Shown piece after piece: positions 45,237 through 58,800 of a stretch of DNA of 64,000 nucleotides. The stretch comes from Aselliscus stoliczkanus. Taxonomy: Eukaryota > Chordata > Mammalia > Chiroptera > Hipposideridae. Both the position numbers and the translations under genes were made by a program. The DNA lies in assembly GCA_033961575.1 (NCBI GenBank), contig CM066734.1, positions 82,854,501 through 82,918,500 on the forward strand. The letters run 5' to 3'. Each line of letters begins with the position of its first letter. Positions within the stretch are counted from its first letter, which is position 1. The notes beneath the pieces are model-generated. The model saw nothing but the letters and a program-made list of their open reading frames with translations. It was not told where the DNA came from and made no database searches.

Positions 45237-45720
45237 AAGTATGATTATTGTATTAGTTTCTTTTGGCTGTTGCAAGAAATTACCACAAAGTTGGTGGCTT
45301 AACCAACAAAAATTCATTATCACACAGTTCTGGAGGTCCAAAGTCAATTTTACTGGGCTGAAATCCATGTGTCAGCAGGGTCATGGTCCCTTGATGGGAT
45401 TTTGGGGAGCTTTGACTCTTCCAATATCTTTCTGTGACTACCAGCATTTCTGAACTGAACTGTCATCATTCCAGTCTTCAAGGAATGTATCATAAATTCT
45501 TTATCCACCCTGTTCTTGCACTGTTTTCTCCCCTGTGTGTGTTCAAATCTTCCTCCCCCTCCTGCCATAAAGATGCATGTGTAATTATATTCAAGTCCAC
45601 ACAGATAATGCAGTATAATCTCTCCATTTTAAAATCCTTAATTTAATCACATCATTCAAAGACCTTTTTTTTTTCTTTTTTTAGTCCAAATAAGGTAACA
45701 TTCACAGGTTCCAGAGACTA
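45237..45720 (+). repeat. Ancient interspersed repeat
   Basis: Contains 'ttagtttcttttggctgttg', 'aattaccacaaagttggtgg' and 'cacacagttctggaggtcca', a frequent mammalian repeat motif series, with its end near 'ccaaataaggtaacattcac'. I am not certain of the family (probably an old LTR-type element). The overlapping open frames are spurious. Confidence 0.5.
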
Positions 45721-45729
45721 GAGCAGAGA

Positions 45730-48700
45730 CAGCTCTTGGAGCTGGGGGTTGGGGGTTGGCATTTTATACCTTGTCGCAGTGGCAATAGTTAGAATTCAGA
45801 ATGCCGTTAGGTACTGAGCTGATAAAAGAATAACTTTAGTTCAATCACCTTACAAAGACAGGGGGCGATGGATGATATTTGTTTAAGCAATGAATGAATG
45901 GTATGGCAAACTCATAGCTTCATGTGTTCAAATATATAAATCCCCTTAAGTTAGTTCCTAGTGAAGTCTGAAAATCAGGAGAAAGAAAATATGAAGGGCT
46001 GAGATCCTGCAAAGAGTTGTCCCTACATAAGTAGGAAGGAAAGGAACTTAATTAAGAAGTAGGTTGATATTTTTAAAATTTACCTGGGACTGCTCATAAA
46101 AAGTACAAGGAGAGCCGAAGGCACAGGAACACGGGAGTCACATCCCACTGCTGATGGAAAAGTGGGGGCAGAAAATTATCTACCTGTTACTAGTGTAGTA
46201 ACACAGGTTACTAATGGCCTCAACAATTCAAAAGCTGAGAAAAAGGTCTTGAAATTTTGATTCCTTGGGGCCCAAAGGACACAAACTTGGACATCATTAA
46301 AATTTTCACCTCAAGAAATGGTTGAGTGTGATTCTCCATCTCTTTATGTAAATTCCGTACTCAATGTAGGATGGCACATTTAGTAACACGAAAAGCAACA
46401 AACAACATGAATTAAAACTTTTAAGAAGATGGTGAAAGCACCAAACAGATAAATACAACCTTGGATAAAAGTTCAATAATAACAATGTTCCAAGATTCAA
46501 AAATTTTGCAATCTCAGTATCACTCCCTAAAAAGGCTTTATACATATGTAAAATTTCCCTAACAAATAAGATATATGGTTCTACAAATGACAAACATCTG
46601 AGAAATTTCTGATGCTAGTATTCATATTTATAATAAAATAACTTGTACAAACTAGTTACTATAGAGGTAGCAACATTAATCTTTTCTGTTTTCTCTCATT
46701 ATTTCTCTACCCTCCAATACTAAGTTCGGTGAACATATCAATGACAAAGATCAACCCTATACTCAATTATGGAAATCCCTTTGAAAACATACTCTGAGAA
46801 AGAGAATTTATGGCCCAGGTTGCAGTTGCTAAGTTCAAGACCCAACTCCATCCAGCATGGGTAATGAAATGGTCAGACTCAACTGAATAAGAAAATGAGG
46901 GAGTTGTTTTCTTTTAACTTTAAAACAGAACTTTACAAGAAAAAAGTAATTTGATTTTTTGAGAATATAATAATTGAGAGGAATTTCAATGCAATTTTTA
47001 TCATGGATCATAAGATAACCTTACCTAGTGGATTTGAGAAATACCCAGTTTTCCCTATTTCTGAGCCTTCTAGAACAAAAACTGAATTGCTCGCCTTCCA
47101 TGATATAAAGACATGAACAGTTGCTTGTTCTGTTACCTTTCTCATAAAGAAAATTACCACACAAAACTTGGAGTCATCATTTTCCTATCCCTTCTACTCA
47201 TAAACCACAGCCAACCTGTCAGTATACACTGTCAGCTCTAGCTATCAAATACATGCAAAATCTAACAAATCTCACCCTTTCCACTGCTACCACTGGCCAA
47301 AGCCATTATCATTTCTGACATGGATTACTGAAAAAGCCTCCTAATTGATGACTCTGCAAACACCCTTGGACATTCATTATCTCTTTCAACTCTTAAGATC
47401 ATGTCATTTCCCTAACTCTAAAGAATTCCATGATTTCCAGTATCAGAATAAATGCCTAATTTTTACTCCTGATAACAGGACCATGCATTAGCTCTAGAAT
47501 TTCATATATTTGTTTACCTTAGCTACTCTCTCAAGTACTGATTAATATAAGCTGATTGCTGCAACATAGAACCTTAAAATCTTAGCAGATTAACATAACA
47601 AATATTTATTTCTCAATTACACCACAGCCCAGTTTAAGTCAGATGGTTCTGCTAGGGGCCTTTGTTTCAATTAGTGAATCAAATATCTGAGTTCTTTTCA
47701 CTATGTTTCTTTACCATCTCAAAACACTTTGCTTCCATCTGAGCTGATAAAGGAAAGAGAGGAGGTAAAAGATCACAAAGTTCTATGGCCAGGACTGAAA
47801 GAGGCTTTATCACTTCTGCCCATCTTCCGTTATTTAATAAGCAGTCATGTAGTCCCAATAATAATAAGGGTATCTGGGAAAAACTAGATTAGAGAATATA
47901 TAGCTTACATCTCCACACCTCACCTTGCTAGTTAAAATACATTCATTTCACTCTTCCACCCAAGCATAGAACACTATCACTTTCCTGCCAAGTAAAGCAA
48001 AATTCAGTATTCCAATTCTTCACCACACTGTAATACGACTCCTCCACTTCTTGAAAAGTGAGTTGAAAAGCCAAGTTATCTGCCCCATAAACATACCAAT
48101 GTGCAATGAAAAAAATCGAGACACAACAAGAAAAATAAACACTCCCATTTAGAAAGTCATCATTGTTCATAAAAATTCTAAAATCTCACAGAACAGATAT
48201 TGTAAAGAATTGAGGTAGAAAAAGTCACCTGATTTTTCTCTTTGAAAGTAAATACTGGATCCATTGCCCTCTGCAGACATACTTAAAGTGGATTTTCCAT
48301 CCTTGGTGGCTTTCAAAGTCTACCTTCTACTATGGAAGACTCAAAGCTCAAGAATTATTTATTTTAGGTTTCAAGCAGTCAAAGGACTTTTTTAGTCTAG
48401 GCTCAAGGTTTATAATGACAATCTAGTTCAATAAAAAATCTTGTAGAAATCCAGTCAATTACATGTGTCAGTAACTGCATAGAATATCCTTCCCTAAAAT
48501 AATTTTCTGTCACCCTGTGCTTCTCTCTCTTAATTTTCTGATAACTTCAGTAAAGTTTTCAGGAAAAATAAGTGGAAATGACACAATTAAACTGACCTTT
48601 TCCCCAACTCACTTTATTCAACTATAACACTTATTTGGCTTTTGTTGCTCAAAGACTTTTAAATCCTGTTACCTGTTGTTTGGGGTGTATAAGAAGTTGG

Positions 48701-51700
48701 TTTTCCACCCTTAAACGGTTCCAACATTCTATATTCCCTCTATTCACTTTTATGTCTGCTTGTAAAACAGCCAGTTCTTAATTCATTTTATTTGTTGTAA
48801 TACTTCATCTTATGTATCAGTAACAACTAACACACATTAATAAGGTTGTATTTTTCAATTGCTTCCTAAGAGTTGCTAGCTTACTTGACAGTAGACATGT
48901 CTTCTGCCACCTGTGTTATCTCAAGGATTATATCAGGGGGAAAAAACAACTACTTTAAGTCCTACAGAAAAGCTTAATGTAATTGATGGGTTGGGTCTGG
49001 GTAGCAGCATTTTGTGTATTCCCTAGATGATGTGGACCAGTGATGTATATTTGGGTCTATATTAAATGCCCCATCCTCAATGTATTAAAGGGCACATAGG
49101 TTTGGGTGCACTGACCTTTTTATATCATGGAAAAAGAAAACATGCAACATTTATCTAATTACTTGCTAGAAAAACAATTTCATTCATTTTTGCACACAAA
49201 GTTATATCCTCCAGATTCTATGAAAGACCATTTACTCAAAAATAGATATGCAAGTTTTTAGACAGTTTAAAAAAAGAGCCTATCTATGGTCAAATGTTGA
49301 TAAAATTGAAAAGGATTACATGCGTCTTAAAGGACACTCTGAAAAAATGATCTAAATTTCAGTAGCCTGAGAATATGGATTACACATAGTATATAACAAG
49401 GAATTGAACAGGGCCCCTACGCATTGTGTAACCATTAAAAATTTTTTGATCAGGAAAGGATACAACTAAAATATTATTTTAATAATGATAATATAGAGAC
49501 AATGTGTGTTTTGTATTAGAAAAATAAAAACCTGAATCAAGGACACCAGTTGGAAAGTCTTGGTTAATGACAATACAAGTAAAATTTTAAAAAACACTGT
49601 GAAAAAAAGACACCTAGAAGAAAACTTAATAAGAGCTGATAACTAATTAAATATGACAGACCAAAGGTGGAAAAAAAGAAGAGAGGAATTCAGGGTTTCT
49701 AGATCTTTTTTACCAAATGAATGTGGAAAGAAAATAGGCAAATCATAAAAGAGAATTATTGTTTGTTATGTGGAGTTCTGGGTTTTTATAAGAGGGAAAA
49801 AATAAACAAAGAAGACAATTTGGTAGTATCAGTTTTGAAATGCTAAATATGACAGAAGAACATCGAATTTGAAATGTCAGCTAGGCAAAGAAGCAAAACA
49901 AAACATCATGTGAGTATTGAAAACTGGAGATAAAGATATGACAGATTTTTATCTACAATAGTATATAATGAGCATTGCCCCTGGCCAGATCATTTTACAG
50001 TTGACTTGAATTCATGGAAATAAAGTCTAGAAAAGTTGAAAAAGAACAACAACAACAAAAATATCTGCTTTGTATGTCATTTTACATAATAAGACAATCA
50101 AAAGTTTTACTTAATCAACTGCTCATCAGATGGTGACTGAACATTCACCATCAAATACACGATATACAGAGATTAAAAAGGTATCACCTCTAGGAGTTTA
50201 TTGCCTAGTTTTAAACAAAATAAAAGTAGGAAATCATAACATGATCTGATAAGCAGAAAAATGACATGACTATATATGTTAGTAATATAGCATATAGAAA
50301 TGATGAGGACAGATTGGAAAGAGAAAATAAACTCATAATAAAAGTGACATAATGGGGAGGGGGAAGAACCGCAGTAAAATTAGATGAAGGACTTCCTTTA
50401 AGTACCTGAGTGGTGCCAATAGCAAAGCACAGAGAAGAGACTATGGTTAGTAGGTCATAATTGTGGCTAAAATCACAATTATGGAAAGGAGTTGACTTAC
50501 TCTGACAAATGTAACAGAAAAGCAGAATGATGCTCATGAAGGGATTCAAGTGTAATATCTGCAAAGCCACCTCTTTTCAATTGATTTAGGTATTTATAGG
50601 TATAAAGGAATTTTCACATTAAAAATTCTTGGTATTATCTAACTTCAATTTCTGCAGCCTCACTGTAAACTTTATTTCTATCACAAATTCCTCCTGAAAA
50701 AACAAAACAAAGTCTCCAATGGCTACTTTAGAAAAATCTCAAAACCAGCTTTCAGACTTGAAGCCCTCAAAGTCTGAAAGAGGGTGATAAGGGGAAGAGG
50801 TACAAACCACCACTTAAACTTTGCGTAATATAATTTTAAATACTTATGGTACTCAGTAGTCCTGTTTTCTGAGGACCAAATGATCTGTCCTTCATATGCA
50901 GAAATCAATCTCCTACACATTTAATTATCTCAGCTGTTTCCCTGAGATTACCTACTGATCCTCCAAACACCTCAAATTACAAATCTAGGCACAGTAATAT
51001 GAATACTTAGCATTTATTTGTCTAATTTAGAACAATATTTTGCTTATCTCAGGAGAGCTGTTCTTTAACTCCAGCAATTGGAAGAGTCAAGAAAAGACCA
51101 TACACAAAAGACAATTTTTAATGATACCACCTCCAGGAATAATTATAAAATGGGCAAATATCTTCAGTGTCCCAGGCTCATAAACTTGTTCCCTTCTACC
51201 CCAATATATGGTCACTGTCTTCCTATTCTATTCTTAGCTAAAACTGGTCTCAAAGATATCTTCACAATACAAGTGAGTTTTCCAACTACTCCTGTCTGGA
51301 AGCAGCATGCACTTCTATTTCTAACCTTTAAGATTCTAAGTCCTGAGCACTTATTCATTTAATGTTTAATCATTTAAATATTAAATGTTTAAATGTTTAA
51401 GCATTTAAACAGAGCTCAAAACTCTAAAAAAGCCTGTATCTGAATGGAGTTCAAAACTTCTAATAAAAGTAAAATCACACTGTTTGAGGTAAAGTTCTGA
51501 CATCAGTGAGCAGATGATAAGCAGAACTTGAATGAAAAAAAAATTCTGGCCCTTGAAATTGCTAAGCCACATAAACACCTGACAAAAATACTGTTTGATA
51601 ATGCCTTTAAGTATGTACACAGGTGACTGGCCATTTAAACTTTAGAGAACCAAATATCATCATTGTCCATGAGACATTTTGAATAAGCCATTGGCTTTAT

Positions 51701-52960
51701 TGGGGGTGTATTCAGTTCTATTGATATTTCCTGGTGTCTGTTTCGTTTGGCTTTTCTCTGGCTGGCAAACAACATGCCTCTGTTCTTTCTTGACTATGAA
51801 TGCCTTTATTGATTTCTGTCATCACATTTATTTTCCTTGTACTAAACTTTAATTCCTGGTATATGTGCTTTGGGTGAATTTGTCTTTTATTGCCATAAAT
51901 GACCTTACTCTAAGCCCTTCTAAGTGGAATTCTTACAGAAGCTGGATATACTCCTAATGTTGTCATGGGACTTCAGGGATCAATTTGTAAGCTTATGAGT
52001 TGGCACTGAATTTCTTCTAGCATTTAACATTCTGAAAACCTGCCACATTAAAAAACATCATCTCTAGATTTCAACTGATCCTCACTGCAAGAGCTGCCAC
52101 TATGTTGCCTTACTTTCAAATGGTCCTATATATTGGCATTACTAAACCAACAGTAAGAACCAAACAAATGGCACCTAGCCATCACATGTTAGATCTCATA
52201 ATTCGATTTCAACAGTTTGAGAGCTCTTCTGACAGAAGCAGTTTGAATATTTTTATTTTTACACCTCCATATTTTACTTACAAAAAAGTACCAGATATGC
52301 ATCTACATTTATGATCACCAATGAGCACCATAGCCACAAATCCATCCAGTCCCTTAGCCCTAGTATCTGTAGCCTTCTGAGTTCTTCAACATACCTAGCT
52401 AGCTAAAATTAAGTTTGAGTTGCCTACAGTTATTTGGAATGTCTTTAAATGGCATGGATCCAGCGTTTTTGGAAAATTTTTCGTGTAGCATGATAAATTA
52501 CAGTTTATATTTTCTATTAGAAAAAAAAATTTACACTAAAGGAAAAACAACACTAAAAATATGTATATCTGATGAAGAGAGCGCCCCCATGTGGTGATGT
52601 TCAAGCAGATCCTGAATGCATTGGTAACCGCCTAACCTTTATGGCTGACAGTTTTATCACGTCATGGGGCCCATCCTGTGCCTGCTGCAGCCATTACCAA
52701 TTGATTTAGCCTTAAAATCTATCATAGGACAACATCCTAAGAAGCTACATACACAATAAGTTGTGACTGGCACTTAAGATAAAATTTTACTTCCTTTAGT
52801 TAACCACAGAATCATTTAGGTAAAACACCCAAAAGTATTCAGATTCACCAGAAACTAGTAAGACTTGTGTATTCAAGTCTCTGATTTTGTATTACATTAA
52901 ACAAGCAGGATAGGAAGGAAAACTTAATTCTTCAACAATATCACATCACCAACCATATAT
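45730..52960. other. Gene-free stretch, AT-rich
   Basis: No SCPP signal-peptide exon, RNA gene or coding exon recognised. An old repeat similar to the one at 45.2 kb may lie at 47.56-47.78 kb ('agcagattaacataacaaat'). Slightly less AT-rich, non-repetitive sequence near 51.66-52.75 kb could be conserved non-coding DNA or a decayed retrocopy; I cannot tell. Confidence 0.4.
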
Positions 52961-52980
52961 TCTCTCTCTCTCACTCATGT

Positions 52981-52982
<2 letters not shown>

Positions 52983-53022
<40 letters not shown>
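52983..53022 (+). repeat. (CA)n microsatellite
   Basis: About 20 uninterrupted CA units preceded by a short (TC)n. Likely polymorphic in length. Confidence 0.95.
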
Positions 53023-53024
<2 letters not shown>

Positions 53025-53499
53025 CATGCTTGAGCATCATTTCATTTAGAGATCTCTTGGCCTGGTACCTGTAGCTTATTCTTACCAAGACAATCTAATG
53101 ATACTTATTCTATCATCACCCCATTTATACACAGAGTCATACAATTTCTAACATTGACTGGCTCTATGCATAGTTCATTGGACACTGTGAATTTTGCATC
53201 ATAAATTAAAATTGACAAATATGTATAGATATGTATTTATGAATTGGTAGCTGGTAATGTTTCAAGCATGAAATGGTAATTAGAAATCATAAAGAACTGA
53301 TAGAATCAAGGCTATCAGATCAGTGGAGCTCAAAAGTGTGCTCAGACATCAATAACAGAGTTATAGGACTTGAAATTCAAAGGAAGGCCATGACTGGACA
53401 CTGAACTGATCACCTGTTATGAAAATTGAGTGCCAAGAGTTGAAAGGTTGAAATGAATAAAGCAGAAGTGTTCACAATGTTAATAATAATCATGGTTAC

Positions 53500-53705
53500 A
53501 GCTTCTATTTAATGAGCATCCATTGTATATCAGACAATGATAAAGTACTTCCTAGAATGTGTCTTAATTCTCACAAGAGCCCACAAAGCAAATATGACTA
53601 GTTTTATTTTACAGATCAGAAAATGAGGCTTTGGAAAGTTTAGGTAGCTCACTGGAAGTCACATAGGTAATATATCACAGAGCAAGAATGGTCTGATGCC
53701 AATGC
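53500..53705 (+). repeat. MIR-like SINE remnant
   Basis: 'gcatccattgtatatcagac', 'ttaattctcacaagagccca', 'gatcagaaaatgaggctttg', then 'ggaagtcacataggtaat' form the usual MIR-type series. Boundaries are approximate. Confidence 0.6.
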
Positions 53706-53864
53706 AGTTTACTGCCCCCACTGGAAAATAAGATGGATGGAAAAATCCTAGCAAAAAGCATTAGTAAAATTATGGGAAAAAATACATTTGAGTCATCTGC
53801 ATTTTAATAAGAAAGTATTGTGGCAAGGTAATAATGTGACTGGGTAATAATAAGGATGAGATAA

Positions 53865-54200
53865 ATAATTCTGCAGTAACTAACAACTCCCAAATCTCAG
53901 TGACTTTAAACTATAGGATTTATTTCTCCCTTACACTACATATTCACTGTAGGTCAGTTTAAAGTTCTGCTCCATATTATTCTCACTGGGGGATCCAAAC
54001 GGAAGAAATTCATGTTGAAGGAAAAGCTACTATCTGGAACACTGCCAGTGACCACAGCCAAAAGAGAGAGTGGAGGGTGAATTATCTGAAAGCTTCCAGC
54101 CAGAAGTGACACATACTATTTCTTATTCGTATTTAATTCGCCAAAGCAGTCACTAAGTTCAAGGGCTGGAAAGTAGAACTTTACATATGACCAGGAGTAG
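53865..54200 (+). repeat. Ancient interspersed repeat, family uncertain
   Basis: 'ctgcagtaactaacaactcc', 'aaatctcagtgactttaaac' and 'ggatttatttctcccttac' recall a common old mammalian repeat. No coding content. Confidence 0.4.
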
Positions 54201-54960
54201 GAATAGAAATATTTGTTAGACATTTCTGATGACTAACACATGTATCCCTTGCTTAATTGATGGATGCCAGCTGCCAACAGGATAAAATCCAAGCACATTT
54301 ATTTGTCTTAGAAAGCCCTCTAAGATGTGGTCTCTGAGTATGTGCCATACCTCATCTCCCATCAATCTGCCACAAGATCCTATATTTCAATTATCTTAGA
54401 TCAGTATTTATGGACTCAATTATAAAGCTATGTAATGCCCCAGGCATGTACACATGATGTACAATTTGCTTGAAATTTTAATTCCACTTATGTATGCCTG
54501 GTGAAGCCCTACTACTCTTCTTTTAGGGCCCAACAGAGGTTTTTCTCTGCCTATAAAGTTTTATCAGTCCACTCCATCCCTGATCTACACATACCATGGC
54601 CTTACCTCTATTCTATCCTCATCAAATACTATCACTCTCATTTGCTTATATGTAAGTCTCATGTACTAGACTGTTAGGTGCTCTGAGTGAAATATCTCTG
54701 GATCAAAGTACTCAATGTTTGGTTGAAGGAATAGAATTAACTGCATTTTAATAGATTAGCAAAAAGAGTACATCATGGATATTAAACTATCATCAATAAA
54801 ATAGGGAGTGTTTGAAAGAAATATGTAGGACAAGGGATAGGCATAGGGCAGTAACTTCTTTACAGAAAAGCTAACTGTTTTTCTAAGTAACCTTTCTTTA
54901 ATGCAATTATTTTCAATTAAATTGTAGTGTCACGTATATGTAAATCAGTTTAGGAGGCTT

Positions 54961-55121
54961 TTTTTTTTTTAAGATTTTATCAGGGGAATTGGGGGAGGGG
55001 AACAGTGTGGGGGAATTGGGGGAGGGGACCAGCCAAGTTGTTGTTCTTCAACCTTTGTTGTGGAGGGCACCAGTCACCATCTGGCTTCCAGTCCGCACCT
55101 CATGGCCTCTAAGCTCAAGGT
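54961..55121 (-). mobile_element. Truncated long-type SINE, antisense
   Basis: Poly-T, then the reversed conserved tail of the long SINE (GGGGAATTGGGGGAGGGGA, 'aagttgttgttcttcaacct'). It is flanked by GAGGCTT at both ends (54954-54960; 55122-55128). Its tRNA-like 5' modules are missing. Confidence 0.78.
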
Positions 55122-55129
55122 GAGGCTTT

Positions 55130-57900
55130 TTAAATCTACCTTTGTCTCTTAGAGACTTCTCCCTGGAAATCAGATGTATCAAGTTTCCCCTAAAACAGTT
55201 TCTTAAGAATCATTATGATGGTGAGCAATGCATCTTGTCAATTAGTAGCATTTACTTCCCATAGACACCCTGGAAATATGTATAATTTTTCCTATTTTAC
55301 AGAGAAGAAAAACGGTTCAGAGAAGTTACATGGATGGTGAACGCCTGAAACAGAATTCAAACTCAAGATTTTTTTGATGATAAAGCTAAGCTATCAACAA
55401 TGCCATTTATGTAATACAAGTAATAGGTAGTAAATAACTTTACCATACGAAGTTGAGATTCACCATATCCTGTGTTTTATTAGAGGTCTTCTCTTCACGA
55501 AGCTTTAATCCAAAGAGGATTGATAAGTTATAAATTTCAGGCTTTATCACTTATATAGGTGATAGTTTGGGACTCGCAAATTTTGCTGAAGTTGTACTTC
55601 ACAAACAGCTACAGTTTTTGCCAAAGTCAAGGGCCTACGTTGAACCTGGTACTTCATGGTGGTTACACATTCAGAAATTGTATTACCATCTCACCTACCC
55701 CAAATGATACATGTCATTGGGTAGAATATGTCCCTGAATTCTTTGTTACTTGTGACATTTAAAGGAAAAAAGCAATGCACTTGTTTTCTAGGAATTTCTA
55801 TCAAGAATTTCCTAATGTCACAATGGAACTTCTAGGGGATATTTAAAACACATTCTCCTAAATGCACAAATTTGGCCCCAGCCCAACTTTTTACAATTAT
55901 TCCTTTCTAGACTCGAATTGTATCTATCTGTGCCAACAGAATTTTTATCTGAAGGCTCATCTAACCATTGAATCTACGTCTCTGAAGTACCTATGAAATG
56001 CAGAACTAGGAGCGTCATTCTACCACCCAACATAAAATTATTCTATATTCTTTACAGACATATTTTTATATGGAAGTATAAAGGTGTCCTCAAAAAATTC
56101 TACTTAGAAGAGATTTTACTTGTTTTTTCAGGCTTTCCGTGATATCCTGGGCTTAGAATTTGGTTGAAGGCCCCAAGCACATGCAATTATTTTTTCCTCA
56201 ACAACAAGAAAACCTCATGAGCATACTTCACTGCTCAGTAAATTTTATCTTCTAGAGAAATCAAGATGACTAACAACTAAAGAAAGAGTGCCCAAGTGGT
56301 TAGTTCTGCTATCCTTGCAACCAAACAGGCCATGCTGCTTCAAAATTACTTTCTACAAACTGTCTTTAAGAGAGTCATTTCAGTCCAACCTAACACTTAT
56401 TCAAAATCTGGGCTTAGACAGATAACCCAACCTCAGACATTTTGCAAATCATTACACAATGTTTACTCATGAACTACGTTAGTCTCCTTTATAGAGATTA
56501 GTTGCCAATTTCGTGAATCATTCTCAGTAATACATTTTCATCCATTCATACCTTCAGGGTTAGAACTTACTTTGTAGAATTTTTAATTAATTTATCTCAA
56601 GGTACTATTTTTAAAAAACTTTTTGCCCATAAATGATAGCATGAGAAACTGATATTTTTTTCATTAATGTAAAACAGATAGGACAACAGAAAAGGACATT
56701 TTAGTAATAAATTATCAATGCCAGTTAAATTTCTTCAGCTTCTGTATATGTTGGATGTTACAACAGGATATGAAAAAAGAAAAATACACTTATAGAAATA
56801 TAGGTTTCTACCCATTAAGTTCATGCCAAAACACTCTTCAATTCACTAAGTGGGATTTAAAAAAAAATTGCACATATATGAAAATGCAAAAATTACAGTT
56901 ATTCAATAGGTCCATAATAAATTTTGTGTTTAAGTTTAGTATTGTTGTTAAGAAAAGCATTTTGAAGTTATACAAATGTTAGTTCAGATCCTGCCCCTGG
57001 AGCTCATTAACTACACACTATTGAGAAGATTTCTGAAGCAGTGATCTGTATGTTATTAACCTATACAATGAGAATAGCAATATCTAAACCTCAAGGATTA
57101 ATCTAATTGGGTTGAGTTATGTAAATCAAGCACTCACTATAATACTTCGTATAATCCCCATGTTAGTAAGCAATATTTTTTCTAATTAACATCATCATTC
57201 AGAAATAGTTGCAAAATGTGATGCTCTGCATATGTTTGCAAATAAAAGTTTACATGTTTGGTTTATACATCTATATATGGAAAAATAAAGAGTACAATAG
57301 CAAGAATATAATCTAGAAGATAATAATACATACATTTAGAAATTTGATGAGGCACCCAATGTAGTCATGAATTTAAATTCAGAAGGGAAGAACTCTTTGT
57401 AAGTAATATTACTATTTATAAAAAAAATCACATGATTCTTATTTCACAAGACAGAATTGACTGGTAATTTATAAAGGTTTCTGGCTACTGAATTTAAAAT
57501 ATCCAATGATGCAGATTCTTTATGAAGACACAATGTTGGTATTTCCACAGTTTCTATATTTTTTAAAGCAGTTCTAATGAAGAAAGTTGTCTGTGACACT
57601 GCTTTATTAGTTCTTGGCTTCTGGTGCTATAAGTGATTGTTTATGCAGGTGGAGGACCTTCTTGGAAAAAGAACAGAGAAAATCAAACTTCCTTCATTGA
57701 AAAGTCACCAGAACAATAAGTACTGTTATTAGGTGACCTTTATGGTTGGTAATCTAAGTTGAGGGCACTTAAGCTGTAGACTAGAACAATAATCCTGGAT
57801 AAATTTCCTTACCTCAGAAAGATTTTCTTAAGGCTATTAAAGAGGGGTTGGTGGAAGCCAGTGCATTCTCCTTAATAAAATGTTGAAATTAATATTTTTG
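55130..57900. other. AT-rich intergenic DNA
   Basis: A MIR-like remnant is possible near 55.25-55.40 kb ('ttttacagagaagaaaaacg'). The short open frames near 55.6 and 56.8 kb have no splice or motif support. Nothing else recognised. Confidence 0.4.
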
Positions 57901-57917
57901 AAATTTTCAAGAATATA

Positions 57918-58343
57918 TATTTCTTTTAAAGATTTTATTGGGGAATTGGAGAGGGTAACAGCATTGGGGAATGGGGGAAGGGGAACAGACAAGTTGCTGT
58001 CTTTTTCTTCTGCAGTCTAGTTGTGGAGGACGTTGGTTGGCCCATGTTGTTATCGTCATTGAACTCTTCCCAGATGAGGCAGATGGGTCGCCGGCCTCTG
58101 GATGTCGCTCACCGCTGCTATTGGCAGCTCACGCTGGCTGCCGGCCACTCACTGTAGCCTATGGCAGTCCACTGCAGCAGGGGCTGCAGCCTATACCATC
58201 GCCAGGGCTCACACAGCCCAGCTCCAGGTGGAGCTGTTGTTAGCTGTAGAGGGCAGTGTCACTGGCCCTCATATGTGGGATCCTAACCGGGGCCACTGGC
58301 ATCCCAAAACCAGCTCTTAACCGATGTGCCACTCGGCCAGCCC
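57918..58343 (-). mobile_element. Chimeric long SINE, antisense
   Basis: The left part is the long-SINE tail in reverse (ATTTTATTGGGGAATTGG). The centre (58.02-58.24 kb) is an unusually GC-rich body. The right part (58.25-58.34 kb) is the head of the short SINE in reverse, ending CACTCGGCCAGCCC. TTCAAGAATAT / CTCAAGAATAT flank it. The 90- and 72-codon frames here are spurious. Confidence 0.72.
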
Positions 58344-58559
58344 TCAAGAATATTTTTAATTAAAGACCTTATTGATTTATATCTTCATTTAGTTTTGGTT
58401 CAGAGACTTACCTCTATCCAAGTACTCTGTGGATTTTCTATTTGTAATACCATACTAATTCTTTGTTTTTCACTTTTGTTCTGCACCAAATGCCATTCAA
58501 TTTACTATGGTGATCTTTGTAAGAATAGGTATTTTTGTATATTATGCTTCATTGTCTCA

Positions 58560-58800
58560 TTCATTCAACTAATAAATACTTAGTGCCAATCTTGTGCCAT
58601 TCCCTAGGATACCCAATGCCACAGTTAATGCTTAATGTAACTAACATCGAATACTTTTTATATGCCCAGAGCATTAATTATATCAACAACCCTATAAGGT
58701 TATCCCCATTACAGAAAGTTAAACTGAGCCTCAATGAGGTTAAACTTACAATTCAAGAACTTGCAGCTGACAGTTAGGGTTACAGCCAGGCAAATTGACT
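58560..58800 (+). repeat. MIR/L2-like remnant
   Basis: 'attcattcaactaataaata', 'acaaccctataaggttatcc', then 'gaacttgcagctgacagtta' match the common order of these old repeats. Diverged; approximate bounds. Confidence 0.5.

Noticed and set aside
57971..58320. GC-rich frames of 90 and 72 codons
   Set aside because: They lie within the chimeric SINE bounded by the TCAAGAATAT duplication.
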